A stretch of 64,000 nt of DNA from the NCBI RefSeq assembly GCF_015319355.1, contig NZ_JADILU010000001.1:434001-498000 (forward strand), written 5' to 3'. Position numbers and translations under genes: made by a program. Position 1 is the first letter of the stretch. Each line of letters starts with the position of its first letter. The DNA is from Psychroserpens luteus (GTDB taxonomy: Bacteria; Bacteroidota; Bacteroidia; Flavobacteriales; Flavobacteriaceae). Shown here piece after piece: positions 42,345-50,861 of this stretch. The notes under the pieces were generated by a model that saw only the letters and a list, made by a program, of their open reading frames with translations, was not told where the DNA came from and did no database searches.

Positions 42345-43490
42345 ATGAAACATATATATATCTTATTATTTGCAATGGTTTTAATGGCCTGCGGAAATTC
42401 AGAAAAACAAGAAGAAGTAATTTTAGAAAGTGAAGAGCATCATGATGAAATCACTATTACCAAAGCTCAGTTTGAAGGTGAGAAAATGGCTTTTGGAGGT
42501 TTAGAAGAAGTTGATTTTTATGATACTGTAAAAGTTAACGGAATGATTGATGTACCACCACATAACAAATCTAGTGTAACAACATTTGTTGGTGGTTATA
42601 TAACAAAAACCCCTTTGTTAATTGGTGATAAAGTGAAGAAAGGACAACTTTTAGTAACACTTGAGAATACTGAGTTTGTAGAATTGCAACAGCAGTATTT
42701 GGAGGTTTCAGAGCAGATTAATTATTTGAAGTCTGAGTTTAATAGACAAAAAACATTGTTCGATGAGCAAATTACTTCAGAAAAAAACTATCTAAAAGCC
42801 GAAAGTAATTACAAAAGTAACCTTGCACATTATAACGGATTACGAAAAAAGTTGCAAATGATTAATATCAATCCAGCAAGTGTAGAGCAAGGTCGTATTT
42901 CATCAACCATTAATGTTTACGCTTCAATTGATGGTTATGTTGCTAAGGTGAATGTAAGTAATGGTACGTATGTGTCGCCTAGTGATGTGATTTTAGAAAT
43001 TGTGGATACAGATCATATCCATTTAGAATTGTCGGTTTTTGAAAAAGACATTATGAAAATTAAGAAAGACCAGAAAATCTTGTTTAAAATCCCAGAAGCT
43101 TCCGAAGAAACATACGAAGCCGAAGTGCATTTAGTAGGTACCACAATTGATGAGCAAACAAGACGAGTAAAAGTACATGGACATATGAATAACGATGAAG
43201 AAAATTTTATAGTTGGTATGTTTGTAGAAGCAGATGTTGTTATTGCAGCGACAAAAGGCATGGGTTTACCAACAGAAGCGGTTATTGAGGTTGGTGATGA
43301 TGCTTATGTTTTAGTATTAGAGGAAAAAAATGGTGATGAATTTCATTTAGAAAAAATAAAATTAGATCTTGGTAAGCGAACAGAAACCAATATTGAAATT
43401 TTAAATTCTGAAATTTTAAAAGACAAGCAAATCATAATTAAAGGAACAAGTATGTTGCTTAATGAAAGTGAGGGTGGACATAGTCATTAA
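42345..43490 (+). CDS. czcB: RND efflux periplasmic adaptor (CzcB/CusB-like) lipoprotein
   Basis: This membrane-fusion protein connects the RND pump with the outer-membrane channel. The 381 residues show lipobox LMACG at residue 16, a short acidic and His-containing N-terminal stretch (EEHHDEI), the barrel-sandwich hybrid halves (GGYITKTPLLIGDKVKKGQLL and GYVAKVNVSNGTYVSPSDVI, each about 20 residues), a coiled-coil hairpin between them (about 115-170), and beta-barrel and proximal domains; the C-terminus ends GGHSH. It starts two bases after the CzcA-TolC gene, so the set is complete: His-rich protein, pump plus channel, adaptor. Confidence 0.92.
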   Translation: MKHIYILLFAMVLMACGNSEKQEEVILESEEHHDEITITKAQFEGEKMAFGGLEEVDFYDTVKVNGMIDVPPHNKSSVTTFVGGYITKTPLLIGDKVKKGQLLVTLENTEFVELQQQYLEVSEQINYLKSEFNRQKTLFDEQITSEKNYLKAESNYKSNLAHYNGLRKKLQMININPASVEQGRISSTINVYASIDGYVAKVNVSNGTYVSPSDVILEIVDTDHIHLELSVFEKDIMKIKKDQKILFKIPEASEETYEAEVHLVGTTIDEQTRRVKVHGHMNNDEENFIVGMFVEADVVIAATKGMGLPTEAVIEVGDDAYVLVLEEKNGDEFHLEKIKLDLGKRTETNIEILNSEILKDKQIIIKGTSMLLNESEGGHSH

Positions 43491-43504
43491 ATTTTATATT
43501 GTGA

Positions 43505-43562
43505 CGCAACCTTTTTACTATTATTACATCTATCAATTGGAACAATTATTGATGTAGTTGCG
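43505..43562. repeat. Nested inverted repeat after czcB
   Basis: CGCAAC (43505-43510) pairs with GTTGCG (43557-43562), and inside it ATCAAT (43532-43537) pairs with ATTGAT (43548-43553). There is no T-run, so it is not a typical terminator. It lies in the 96-bp gap before the next gene. Confidence 0.35.
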
Positions 43563-43586
43563 CTGTTAACTTTTAACTAAATTTTT

Positions 43587-44150
43587 ATGAAAAACTCACT
43601 CCTATGTATCGCTTGTATGTTCTTTTTTATTTCTGGAGCATTTGCTCAAAATGATTCTATCCAAGATCCTTATAAAAAGGATAATGAAATTAAAATAAAT
43701 GCAGTATTCCTATTAGTAGGGGCTTTTGAGGCTAGTTATGAACGTAATTTATCTGAAACTTCATCGGTTGGGATTTCTATGCTCATTCCTTTTGATGAAG
43801 AAAATTTTGATACAGATCTTAATTATTATGTCTCACCCTACTATCGCATTTTCTTCGGAAAAAAATATGCTTCAGGATTCTTTCTTGAAGGTTTTGGGAT
43901 GGTGTCTTCTTATGATGACAGAAACTCTTTTTTTACAGGAAATGAGTTTGATCCAACATTAGTAACAACAGAAGAGACTTTTACAAATGTTGCTTTAGGT
44001 TTTGGATTAGGAGGTAAATGGGTGATTAAAAATGGTTTTGTTTTTGAATTAACCAGTGGTATTGGTAGAAATATAATCAATAACTCTAGAGATAACCAAG
44101 ACTTCCAGTTTGTTGGTAAATTTGGTTTTAATTTGGGTTATCGATTTTAA
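43587..44150 (+). CDS. Small outer-membrane beta-barrel-like protein
   Basis: The 187-residue protein has a signal peptide (cleavage after GAFAQ, residue 21). The mature part consists of amphipathic strands (INAVFLLVGAFEASYERNL, SSVGISMLIPF, GFFLEGFGMVSSYDD, VALGFGLGGKWVIKNGFVFEL in part GFGLGGKWVIKNG) ending KFGFNLGYRF with the terminal Phe of barrel proteins. It resembles DUF3575-type barrels. It lies 96 bases after the metal efflux adaptor and before a bidirectional terminator, so it may belong to the efflux transcript or be independent. Function unknown. Confidence 0.75.
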   Translation: MKNSLLCIACMFFFISGAFAQNDSIQDPYKKDNEIKINAVFLLVGAFEASYERNLSETSSVGISMLIPFDEENFDTDLNYYVSPYYRIFFGKKYASGFFLEGFGMVSSYDDRNSFFTGNEFDPTLVTTEETFTNVALGFGLGGKWVIKNGFVFELTSGIGRNIINNSRDNQDFQFVGKFGFNLGYRF

Positions 44151-44172
44151 GTAAATTAAATATTATATAAAT

Positions 44173-44204
44173 AAAAACTCCCAAGCAATTGCTTGGGAGT
44201 TTTT
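44173..44204. terminator. Bidirectional intrinsic terminator
   Basis: The perfect 14-bp stem AAAAACTCCCAAGC with GCTTGGGAGTTTTT and AATT loop lies between the convergent barrel-protein gene and glyS. A TTCCGAAG word follows at 44209-44216. Confidence 0.92.
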
Positions 44205-44227
44205 ATATTTCCGAAGAAAAAATAAAT

Positions 44228-45769
44228 CTATTTCATTTTTTGAAGCCAATGTTTTACATCAACTTCTTTTTTGATAATATCTTTTAGATCTTCAATTTTA
44301 ACACGTTGTTGTTCCATCGTATCGCGATGACGAATGGTTACCATATTATCTTCTAAAGTATCGTGATCTACTGTGATACAAAATGGAGTACCTGCAGCAT
44401 CTTGTCTTCTATATCGTTTTCCTACGGTATCTTTTTCTTCATAAATAACGTTGAAATCCCATCTTAAATCTTCAACAATTTGTTTAGCAACTTCTGGTAA
44501 ACCATCTTTTGCTAGTAAAGGAAAAACTGCTGCTTTTGTTGGCGCCAAAACTGCTGGTAATTTTAAAACAGTACGTGTTTTACCATCTTCAAGTTCTTCT
44601 TCCATTAAAGCATTTGAAAATACAGCTAAAAACATACGATCTAAACCAATAGACGTTTCTAAAACATAAGGAGTATAACTTTCTTTATCTTCTTGGTCAA
44701 AATACTGTAATTTCTTGCCAGAGAACTCCTCGTGTTGTTTTAAATCAAAATCTGTACGAGAGTGAATCCCTTCTAATTCTTTAAACCCAAATGGGAATCT
44801 AAATTCTATATCTGTTGCAGCATCTGCATAATGTGCTAATTTTTCATGGTCATGAAAACGGTAATTTTCTTCTCCCATTCCGAGAGATAAATGCCATTTC
44901 ATTCGGGTTTCTTTCCAGTATTCAAACCATTCTTTTTGAGTTCCTGGTTTGATAAAAAATTGCATTTCCATTTGTTCAAATTCACGCATTCTAAAGATAA
45001 ATTGTCTTGCAACAATTTCATTTCTAAAAGCTTTTCCTGTTTGAGCAATCCCAAAAGGAATTTTCATACGTCCAGTTTTTTGAACGTTTAAAAAGTTAAC
45101 AAAAATACCTTGAGCTGTTTCTGGACGTAAATATAAATCCATTGCGCTTTCTGCACTAGCACCTAATTTGGTTCCAAACATTAAATTGAATTGCTTGACA
45201 TCTGTCCAGTTTTTAGAACCAGTCAAAGGGTCTGCAATTTCTAGCTCTTCTATTAATGCTTTCACATCTGCTAAGTCTTCTTTTTCTAAAGATTGACCTA
45301 AGCGCTTCAAAATTGAATCAATTTTTTCCTGGTACCCAACAACTCTTCCGTTGGTGCTTACAAATTCTTCTTTATTAAAAGCGTCTCCAAAGCGTTTTTC
45401 AGCTTTTTTAACTTCCTTTTCAATTTTGTTTTCAATTTTAAGACAGTAATCTTCAACTAAAACATCTGCACGGTAGCGTTTTTTAGAATCCTTATTATCA
45501 ATCAAAGGATCGTTAAAAGCATCTACGTGACCAGAAGCTTTCCAGGTTGTTGGGTGCATTAAAATTGCAGCATCAATACCTACAATGTTTTCATTCATTT
45601 GTACCATGGCTCTCCACCAGTAATCACGAATGTTTTTCTTGAGTTCTGCTCCATTTTGAGCATAATCATATACTGCGCTTAATCCATCGTAGATTTCACT
45701 ACTTTGAAATACGTAACCATACTCCTTTGCGTGAGAGATTACTTTTTTAAATTGATCTTCGTTTGCCAT
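44228..45769 (-). CDS. glyS: Glycine--tRNA ligase, alpha2 (eukaryote-like) type
   Basis: This class II synthetase charges tRNA-Gly. The single-chain form of 513 residues is the homodimeric type rather than the alpha2beta2 enzyme. Visible are motif 1 region near GYVFQSSEIYDGLSAVYDYAQNG (in part SSEIYDGLSAVYDYA, about 18-32), LYLRPETAQGIFVNF of motif 2 (about 207-221), the AFRNEIVARQFIFRMREFEQMEMQFF stretch (in part REFEQMEMQFF), and motif 3 ETSIGLDRMFLAVFS (about 365-379), with the anticodon-binding domain at the C-terminus. Its promoter box begins where the terminator of the upstream gene ends and lies four bases before the ATG. Confidence 0.97.
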   Translation of the reverse strand: MANEDQFKKVISHAKEYGYVFQSSEIYDGLSAVYDYAQNGAELKKNIRDYWWRAMVQMNENIVGIDAAILMHPTTWKASGHVDAFNDPLIDNKDSKKRYRADVLVEDYCLKIENKIEKEVKKAEKRFGDAFNKEEFVSTNGRVVGYQEKIDSILKRLGQSLEKEDLADVKALIEELEIADPLTGSKNWTDVKQFNLMFGTKLGASAESAMDLYLRPETAQGIFVNFLNVQKTGRMKIPFGIAQTGKAFRNEIVARQFIFRMREFEQMEMQFFIKPGTQKEWFEYWKETRMKWHLSLGMGEENYRFHDHEKLAHYADAATDIEFRFPFGFKELEGIHSRTDFDLKQHEEFSGKKLQYFDQEDKESYTPYVLETSIGLDRMFLAVFSNALMEEELEDGKTRTVLKLPAVLAPTKAAVFPLLAKDGLPEVAKQIVEDLRWDFNVIYEEKDTVGKRYRRQDAAGTPFCITVDHDTLEDNMVTIRHRDTMEQQRVKIEDLKDIIKKEVDVKHWLQKMK

Positions 45770-45773
45770 AGTG

Positions 45774-45781
45774 CAAAAATA
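45774..45781 (-). promoter_or_regulatory. TAnnTTTG promoter box of glyS
   Basis: On the minus strand the box reads TATTTTTG, a perfect match, and ends four bases before the glyS ATG. It directly continues the T-run of the preceding terminator. Confidence 0.65.
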
Positions 45782-45812
45782 AAAAACCGCTACAATAAAT
45801 TGTGCGGTTTTT
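45781..45812 (-). terminator. Intrinsic terminator of the 45.8-kb membrane protein gene
   Basis: The stem AAAAACCGC-ACAAT with ATTGT-GCGGTTTTT has a one-base bulge and a two-base loop. On the minus strand its T-run leads straight into the glyS promoter box. Confidence 0.8.
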
Positions 45813-45846
45813 AATAAATTATATAAGGTTGATTATAAATTAATTA

Positions 45847-46731
45847 TTAATTCAAATTTACTTGAGCGCTTCCTAGTTTTCTGTCTTTATGAAAAACAGA
45901 TATGTAGTAACTACCTTTTTCTAAAGGTTGTTCATTGATATCTGCATCTACATCAATACTAACTTCAACAACATTATTGTTATAATTGACAATTTGTTTT
46001 TCACTGTAAATTAAAGTAGAACTCCCAAAATCAACAGAGCCTTTATCTGCAACTACATTATTTCGTGGATTTACAATTTGAATATATATTTCTTTCTCAC
46101 CAGCTTCTGTTAAAGAATTTTCAGCAAGAATGAAAGACACCTCTATACTATGAACACGTTTGGCTTTGTTGCTTGGTGTTTTAATTCCAAATAATTTCTC
46201 AAAACCTTTGGCTTTAAATGAGTTAGCTGTTAGTAGGGCTCCTTTTTCTAAACTCTCGTTTAAGTTTTTGTTTTTTTGAACTAAGGTAGAATTCTCGCGT
46301 TGTTGTTTTCTTAACTCATTGTAAGCGAGTAGTTTTTCTTTTTCTAAACCTTTATTTACTTGGTCTAAAGAGTCTGCAGTCTTAAATAAAACCTTATTTT
46401 TAAGTTTTATGTTAAAGAGTTGTTGTTTGAATTTTGTAAGTATTGAGAGATCACTACGTACCATTCTAAGAGAGTCCAAAGTTAATATGGTTGCTCGTTT
46501 AGCGTCTTCCAGTTTGGAAGATATCAGATCATTGGAAATTGAAACATCATCATAGCGCGTGATCATTTGGGAGAGCTCGCTTTCAACTAGCTTCTTTTCT
46601 TGTTCTAAAAATTGCTGATGCGTTTCAATGGATTTGTAACTTGTAAAACTGTAAACAGTTAGAACTGCGACTGCAATAATTAAAGAACCAATAATTAATC
46701 TGTAGTTAAATAATTGAGGGTTAACTATCAT
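45847..46731 (-). CDS. Membrane-anchored coiled-coil protein of unknown function
   Basis: I recognise no characterised family. The 294-residue protein has one transmembrane segment (about 12-30), then a long heptad-rich coiled coil (about 36-165), a short linker and a C-terminal beta-rich domain (about 195-294; VHSIEVSFILAENSLTEAGEKEIYIQI in part SIEVSFILAEN). Such a layout suits an inner-membrane protein with a large periplasmic or cytoplasmic scaffold domain. It is divergent from comF with a 69-bp gap and ends at a terminator just before glyS. Similar hypothetical proteins are, to my knowledge, frequent in Flavobacteriaceae. Confidence 0.75.
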   Translation of the reverse strand: MIVNPQLFNYRLIIGSLIIAVAVLTVYSFTSYKSIETHQQFLEQEKKLVESELSQMITRYDDVSISNDLISSKLEDAKRATILTLDSLRMVRSDLSILTKFKQQLFNIKLKNKVLFKTADSLDQVNKGLEKEKLLAYNELRKQQRENSTLVQKNKNLNESLEKGALLTANSFKAKGFEKLFGIKTPSNKAKRVHSIEVSFILAENSLTEAGEKEIYIQIVNPRNNVVADKGSVDFGSSTLIYSEKQIVNYNNNVVEVSIDVDADINEQPLEKGSYYISVFHKDRKLGSAQVNLN

Positions 46732-46800
46732 TATTAATTTTGTTATTTAATCCCGCTAAACTAAAGAATATGTTATCAATAATTAATTTTAATCGTTGAA

Positions 46801-47481
46801 ATGATAAAAAACTTGTTAAACTTGTTTTTTCCTGAAGTTTGTAGAGCTTGTAGTAATCATTTGTCTGATAATGAACTACAAATTTGTATGAATTGCAGAC
46901 ATGATTTACCACTCACAAATTTTCATGAAGATAATGACAACGCTGTTCATAAAATACTCTACGGAAGAGTGAAGCTAGAACAAGCAACTGCCTTATTTCA
47001 TTTTTCTAAAAAAGGCATTGTACAACAACTCATGCACAATCTAAAATATCGCGGACATGAAGAAATTGGACAACTTTTAGGCGAGTGGCTAGGAAATGAA
47101 TTAAAGGTTCTTGACGCGTATTCTAACATTGATGTTGTTATTCCTGTGCCTTTACATAAAAAGAAACTTAAGTCTAGAGGTTTTAATCAAGTTGATGAAT
47201 TTGGTATTGCAATAGCTGAAGCTTTAAATGCAGAATTTAATACATCTGTATTAATAAAAACAACGAATACTAAAACACAAGTATTTAAAGATAGACTGAG
47301 ACGAAATTCTAATGATCACACCAATTTTAAAATTGTAAATGGAGACTATTTAGAAAATAAACACATCCTTATTGTAGATGATATCATTACCACAGGAGCA
47401 ACTATAGAAGATTGTGCCAATACATTATTAGAAATAAAAGGTGTTAGATTAAGTCTAGCCACCATGTCAATCACAGATTAA
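46801..47481 (+). CDS. comF: ComF-family phosphoribosyltransferase-like protein
   Basis: ComF proteins take part in DNA uptake during natural transformation. The 226-residue protein begins with a zinc-ribbon (CRAC at about 14-17 and CMNC at 29-32) and carries a type I phosphoribosyltransferase domain with the PRPP motif ILIVDDIITTGATIEDC (about 187-203) and VIPVPLHKKKLKSRGFNQVDEF typical of the family (in part VIPVPLHKKKLKSRGFNQ, about 113-130). It is a lone gene divergent from the coiled-coil protein. Its presence fits, but does not prove, competence in this organism, which matters for the repeated CTTCGGAA word in the window. Confidence 0.9.
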   Translation: MIKNLLNLFFPEVCRACSNHLSDNELQICMNCRHDLPLTNFHEDNDNAVHKILYGRVKLEQATALFHFSKKGIVQQLMHNLKYRGHEEIGQLLGEWLGNELKVLDAYSNIDVVIPVPLHKKKLKSRGFNQVDEFGIAIAEALNAEFNTSVLIKTTNTKTQVFKDRLRRNSNDHTNFKIVNGDYLENKHILIVDDIITTGATIEDCANTLLEIKGVRLSLATMSITD

Positions 47482-47684
47482 AATGTTTGGACTAATAAAG
47501 TAAATTACTTTTTGTTCAGATGAAAAATAAAATATAAGCATAGTAGTGGTTATAGTTCTATTTTATACTGAAATATGAATGAAAAAGAAACGTGGTTACA
47601 TACAATGTTTTAAGGTTAAATTGGTATTAAATAGTTTTGAAGATACATAGGTTTATTGTTAATTTGTTAAAATTTGAATCTCGC

Positions 47685-49292
47685 ATGCGTAAAAACGTAT
47701 TACAAAGTTTAATCATACTTATAATCATTTCAATGATGGTGAGTTGTGCTAATAGAGGAACACCTTCTGGAGGCCCAAAAGATGAAGAGGCTCCATTAAT
47801 TATCAAATCTTCACCAGCAAATTTGACGACTAACTTTAAGGGTAAAGAGATTAAAATTTACTTTAACGAATATGTTAAAACTAAAAACCTTCAAAAACAA
47901 CTCATTATTTCTCCACCAATGGATCCTGAACCAACGGTAACACCATTAGGAACTGCGAGTAAATACATTACCATTATAATAAATGACACTTTAGACGACA
48001 ATACAACTTACGCTTTTAATTTTGGTCAAAGTATCGTTGATAATAATGAAGAGAACCCTTATGATTACTACAGATATGTGTTTTCTACTGGAGATTATAT
48101 CGATTCTTTATCTGTAAAAGGACAAATTTTAGATGCTGAAAAAAGAAGCCCAGAGGAATTTGTTTCTGTCATGTTGTACGAGAGAGATTCTACCTATACA
48201 GATTCTATAGTTTATAAAAATAAACCTAAATATATCACCAATACCTTAGATAGCCTCACAACCTTCAGTATCGATAATATCAAACCTGGAACCTATAAAT
48301 TGGTGGCTTTAAAAGACGAAAATGGAAACTTCACATTTCAGCAAGACAATGATAAAATAGGATTTTATGAAGGTTTTATTACTGCACCTACCGATGAGAA
48401 TTATACCATAAAATTATTCAAAGAAGAAATTAATTTTGATGCTAAAAAACCGCGTCAAGTCGCAGGTCAAAAAATAGCATTTGGTTATGAAGGCGATTAC
48501 AAAACAATGGAAATTGAGTTGCTGGACAATAAACCAGAAGGATTTACTACCAGAGTTACAAAAGATCCCAATGCAGATACGTTATACTATTGGTATAAGC
48601 CCAAGCTAGAATTAGATTCTACCCAATTTATAGTAAGAAATAAGACCTTTATAGATACATTAAAACACAGATTTAGAACTATTGATAAAGACTCATTAAC
48701 CATAAAAATGTTGTCTTCAGGGACATTAGGTTTTAGTGAGGATGTACAAATAACAGGATCTATTCCGTTTGTGAAATTTGATGAAAAACAGATTAAAATT
48801 TTAGATAAAGATTCTTTAGATGTGCCTTTTAAAACGACTTTTAACTCATTAGATAATGTGTATAGTTTACAGTTTGAAAAGCAAGAGAAGCAACAATATA
48901 AAATGACACTATTGCCAGGAACTTTTGAAGATTTCTTCGGAAATGTGAATGACACACTCAATTATTCTGCTAAAACAAAATTATATTCAGACTATTCAAA
49001 TATTAGAGTCACATTAAGAAACATGACTTATCCAGCAATTGTTCAACTCACAAATGATAAAGGTGATGTTAAATATGAACAGTTTGCTACAGAAGAGCGT
49101 TTATTCGATTTTAGAAATCTCACACCAGGAGATTACTACTTAAAAGTCATATTTGATACAAACGGAAACCAAAAATGGGATTCGGGTAATTACCTCAAGC
49201 AATTACAAGCTGAGCGTATCAGTTATAAAACAGAAATCATCGAGGCAAGAGCAAATTGGGATCCAGTTGAAGAGTTTACCCTTTTAGACTAA
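47685..49292 (+). CDS. Lipoprotein with N-terminal Ig-like (Big_5) domain
   Basis: The protein begins MRKNVLQSL at 47685 with a lipobox MVSCA at about residue 20; an upstream in-frame ATG at 47637 would add 16 residues before the signal sequence and is less likely. After GTPSGGPKDEEAP, a hallmark of this lipoprotein group, comes a Big_5 Ig-like domain (about 35-135; IIKSSPANLTTNFKGKEIKIY, quoted in part: NFKGKEIKIYFNEYV) and a prealbumin-like middle domain with GTYKLVALKDENGNFTFQ (about 205-222), plus a second such loop near the C-terminus (FDTNGNQKWDSGNY). It is a surface or periplasmic protein of unknown role. Its 3' end overlaps the nitrilase gene by 17 bases, convergent. Confidence 0.8.
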   Translation: MRKNVLQSLIILIIISMMVSCANRGTPSGGPKDEEAPLIIKSSPANLTTNFKGKEIKIYFNEYVKTKNLQKQLIISPPMDPEPTVTPLGTASKYITIIINDTLDDNTTYAFNFGQSIVDNNEENPYDYYRYVFSTGDYIDSLSVKGQILDAEKRSPEEFVSVMLYERDSTYTDSIVYKNKPKYITNTLDSLTTFSIDNIKPGTYKLVALKDENGNFTFQQDNDKIGFYEGFITAPTDENYTIKLFKEEINFDAKKPRQVAGQKIAFGYEGDYKTMEIELLDNKPEGFTTRVTKDPNADTLYYWYKPKLELDSTQFIVRNKTFIDTLKHRFRTIDKDSLTIKMLSSGTLGFSEDVQITGSIPFVKFDEKQIKILDKDSLDVPFKTTFNSLDNVYSLQFEKQEKQQYKMTLLPGTFEDFFGNVNDTLNYSAKTKLYSDYSNIRVTLRNMTYPAIVQLTNDKGDVKYEQFATEERLFDFRNLTPGDYYLKVIFDTNGNQKWDSGNYLKQLQAERISYKTEIIEARANWDPVEEFTLLD

Positions 49293-50058
49293 ATACGTCT
49301 CTATCTTTTAAGAAGCCTAGCTTTTCTCTGTATTTAGAAATGTGCTCTTTTTTTAGAGTCACAATTTCTGTAGCTTCTTTATCTGTAGGAATTGTGTCCA
49401 TGCGTTTGCCAAGGGCATCATAAGCTCCAGAATTTCCAGAATACTCATAATTATTTGCATCAAGCCCAACACGATTAACACCAATACAATACGTCATGTT
49501 TTCTATTGCACGAGCTTTTAGTAAAGCATCCCAAGCAGCAACTCTAACTTTAGGCCAATTTGCAACATAAAGTAATATATCATAATCAGTTGTGTTTCTA
49601 GCCCAAACAGGAAAACGTAAATCATAACAAACTAAGGGGCAAATTTTCCAACCTAAGTAATTAATGATTAATTGATGTGATCCAGCTTTGTACACTTTAT
49701 GTTCACCAGCTAAAGTAAAGGTGTGTTTTTTATCGTAATGCTCAATCTTACCATCGGGAAATACGAATAGAAGTCGGTTGTAATAGTTATCATTTTCTTT
49801 AATAACAACACTACCGGTAATTGCAGTTTTTTTTATGGTTGCCAATTTTTGCATCCATGATACGGTATCTCCAGTCATAGTTTCTGCAACTAGATTTGGA
49901 TGCATTGTAAACCCAGATGTAAACATTTCTGGAAGTATGATAAGGTCTACAAGCTCTAGAATAGCACTAATTTTATTAGTGAAATTTATTCTATTTTGCT
50001 CAGGATTTTCCCAAACAAGATTTGATTGTATAAGCGCGACTTTTAATTCCTTTTGCAT
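49276..50058 (-). CDS. Nitrilase-superfamily amidase, omega-amidase (YafV/NIT2)-like
   Basis: The likely reaction is hydrolysis of alpha-ketoglutaramate or alpha-ketosuccinamate to the keto acid and ammonia. The catalytic triad is visible as E44 (ILPEMFTSGF), K110 (HYDKKHTFTLAGEH) and C143 (CPLVCYDLRFP). At 260 residues it matches YafV/omega-amidase length. A Lys-rich secreted protein gene lies between it and a PLP aminotransferase of the KAT/glutamine transaminase K group on the same strand, a functional pairing known from methionine salvage and glutamine transamination. The assignment to omega-amidase rather than another amidase rests on that context and on the motif neighbourhood. Confidence 0.88.
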   Translation of the reverse strand: MQKELKVALIQSNLVWENPEQNRINFTNKISAILELVDLIILPEMFTSGFTMHPNLVAETMTGDTVSWMQKLATIKKTAITGSVVIKENDNYYNRLLFVFPDGKIEHYDKKHTFTLAGEHKVYKAGSHQLIINYLGWKICPLVCYDLRFPVWARNTTDYDILLYVANWPKVRVAAWDALLKARAIENMTYCIGVNRVGLDANNYEYSGNSGAYDALGKRMDTIPTDKEATEIVTLKKEHISKYREKLGFLKDRDVFSLKG

Positions 50059-50162
50059 GTTTTAAAATTACAAATTTTTTATATGAGTTCAATAAAAAAA
50101 ATCCATTCTAGTAGTTATTAACCTACTAAAATGGATTCTATTATTTAAAAGAAAATTAAATG

Positions 50163-50705
50163 TTATAATTTACTCTTAGCTTTTTCTATATCTTCTTTTA
50201 AATCTTTAAGTTTCTCAAGCCACTTTAGGTCATCGCTAGGTGATAACTTACCTTTTCTTTTTAGTTTTTTGTATTTTTTTTGAGCATCTTCAAGTTTTTT
50301 AGAAGCTTTTTTAAATTTATCTTGAGCTTTTTGTTGCTTTTTTAATGCCTTCTCTGCGCGTTTTTGAGCTTTTTCAGCTTTTTTCTTGTCTTTTACGAGT
50401 TTCTTAGCTTCTTTCTCAACTTTATCTGCTTCTTTTTGTTTCGTCTTTTCCGCATTAGCAATCTCTTTTTGTTTTGCTTTTTTAAGTTTTTCAGCAGCTT
50501 CTTTTAATACAACCTTCTCATTAATTAAACGAGCAGACTCTAAAATAGAAGCTGTTTCTTCAATGCTTAATGTTTCAGTAACATCTTTTCCAGCAAGGAA
50601 AATTTTGTCTTCTTTTACTTCGTAAGTTTTTCCGTCTTTTTGAACTTCTTGAGCATTCATTGTTGCACTAAAAGTTAACATTAAAAGGATAATAATATAT
50701 TTCAT
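50163..50705 (-). CDS. Lys/Glu-rich coiled-coil exported protein
   Basis: I do not recognise a function. The 180-residue protein has a signal peptide (cleavage after TMNAQ, residue 19), a small folded part (about 20-60; DGKTYEVKEDKIFLAGKDVTE), then a continuous highly charged helix of Lys, Ala and Glu (about 60-180), predicted as a long coiled coil. It sits between the nitrilase and aminotransferase genes. Its start region (18 bases around the ATG) is duplicated exactly 90 bases upstream, where a 12-codon frame MKRACSKLYHQK begins. Low complexity makes similarity searches unreliable. Confidence 0.7.
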   Translation of the reverse strand: MKYIIILLMLTFSATMNAQEVQKDGKTYEVKEDKIFLAGKDVTETLSIEETASILESARLINEKVVLKEAAEKLKKAKQKEIANAEKTKQKEADKVEKEAKKLVKDKKKAEKAQKRAEKALKKQQKAQDKFKKASKKLEDAQKKYKKLKRKGKLSPSDDLKWLEKLKDLKEDIEKAKSKL

Positions 50706-50807
50706 GTGTTTATGTTTATTGTTTTTTAGTTGTCACATGCTGTTCGCAATTAATCATTACTTTTGGTGATAAAGTTTTGAACATGCTCGTTTCATGTGTT
50801 TATGTTT
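50700..50807 (-). repeat. 18-bp direct repeat spanning a start codon and its upstream copy
   Basis: TTTCATGTGTTTATGTTT occurs at 50700-50717, over the start of the Lys-rich protein gene, and again at 50790-50807. The second copy offers an ATG at 50795 (minus) for a 12-residue frame ending at 50757, a possible leader peptide or the relic of a small duplication. Confidence 0.6.
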
Positions 50808-50861
50808 TAATTGTTCTATTTATAAGACACAAATGTAGATGAGAAGTCACATAAAATAGTG

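Noticed and set aside
37559-43490. Metal efflux genes as a recently acquired resistance island
   Set aside because: Base composition and word content look like the neighbours (the CTTCGGAA word is frequent here), and no integrase, insertion sequence or flanking repeat is present.
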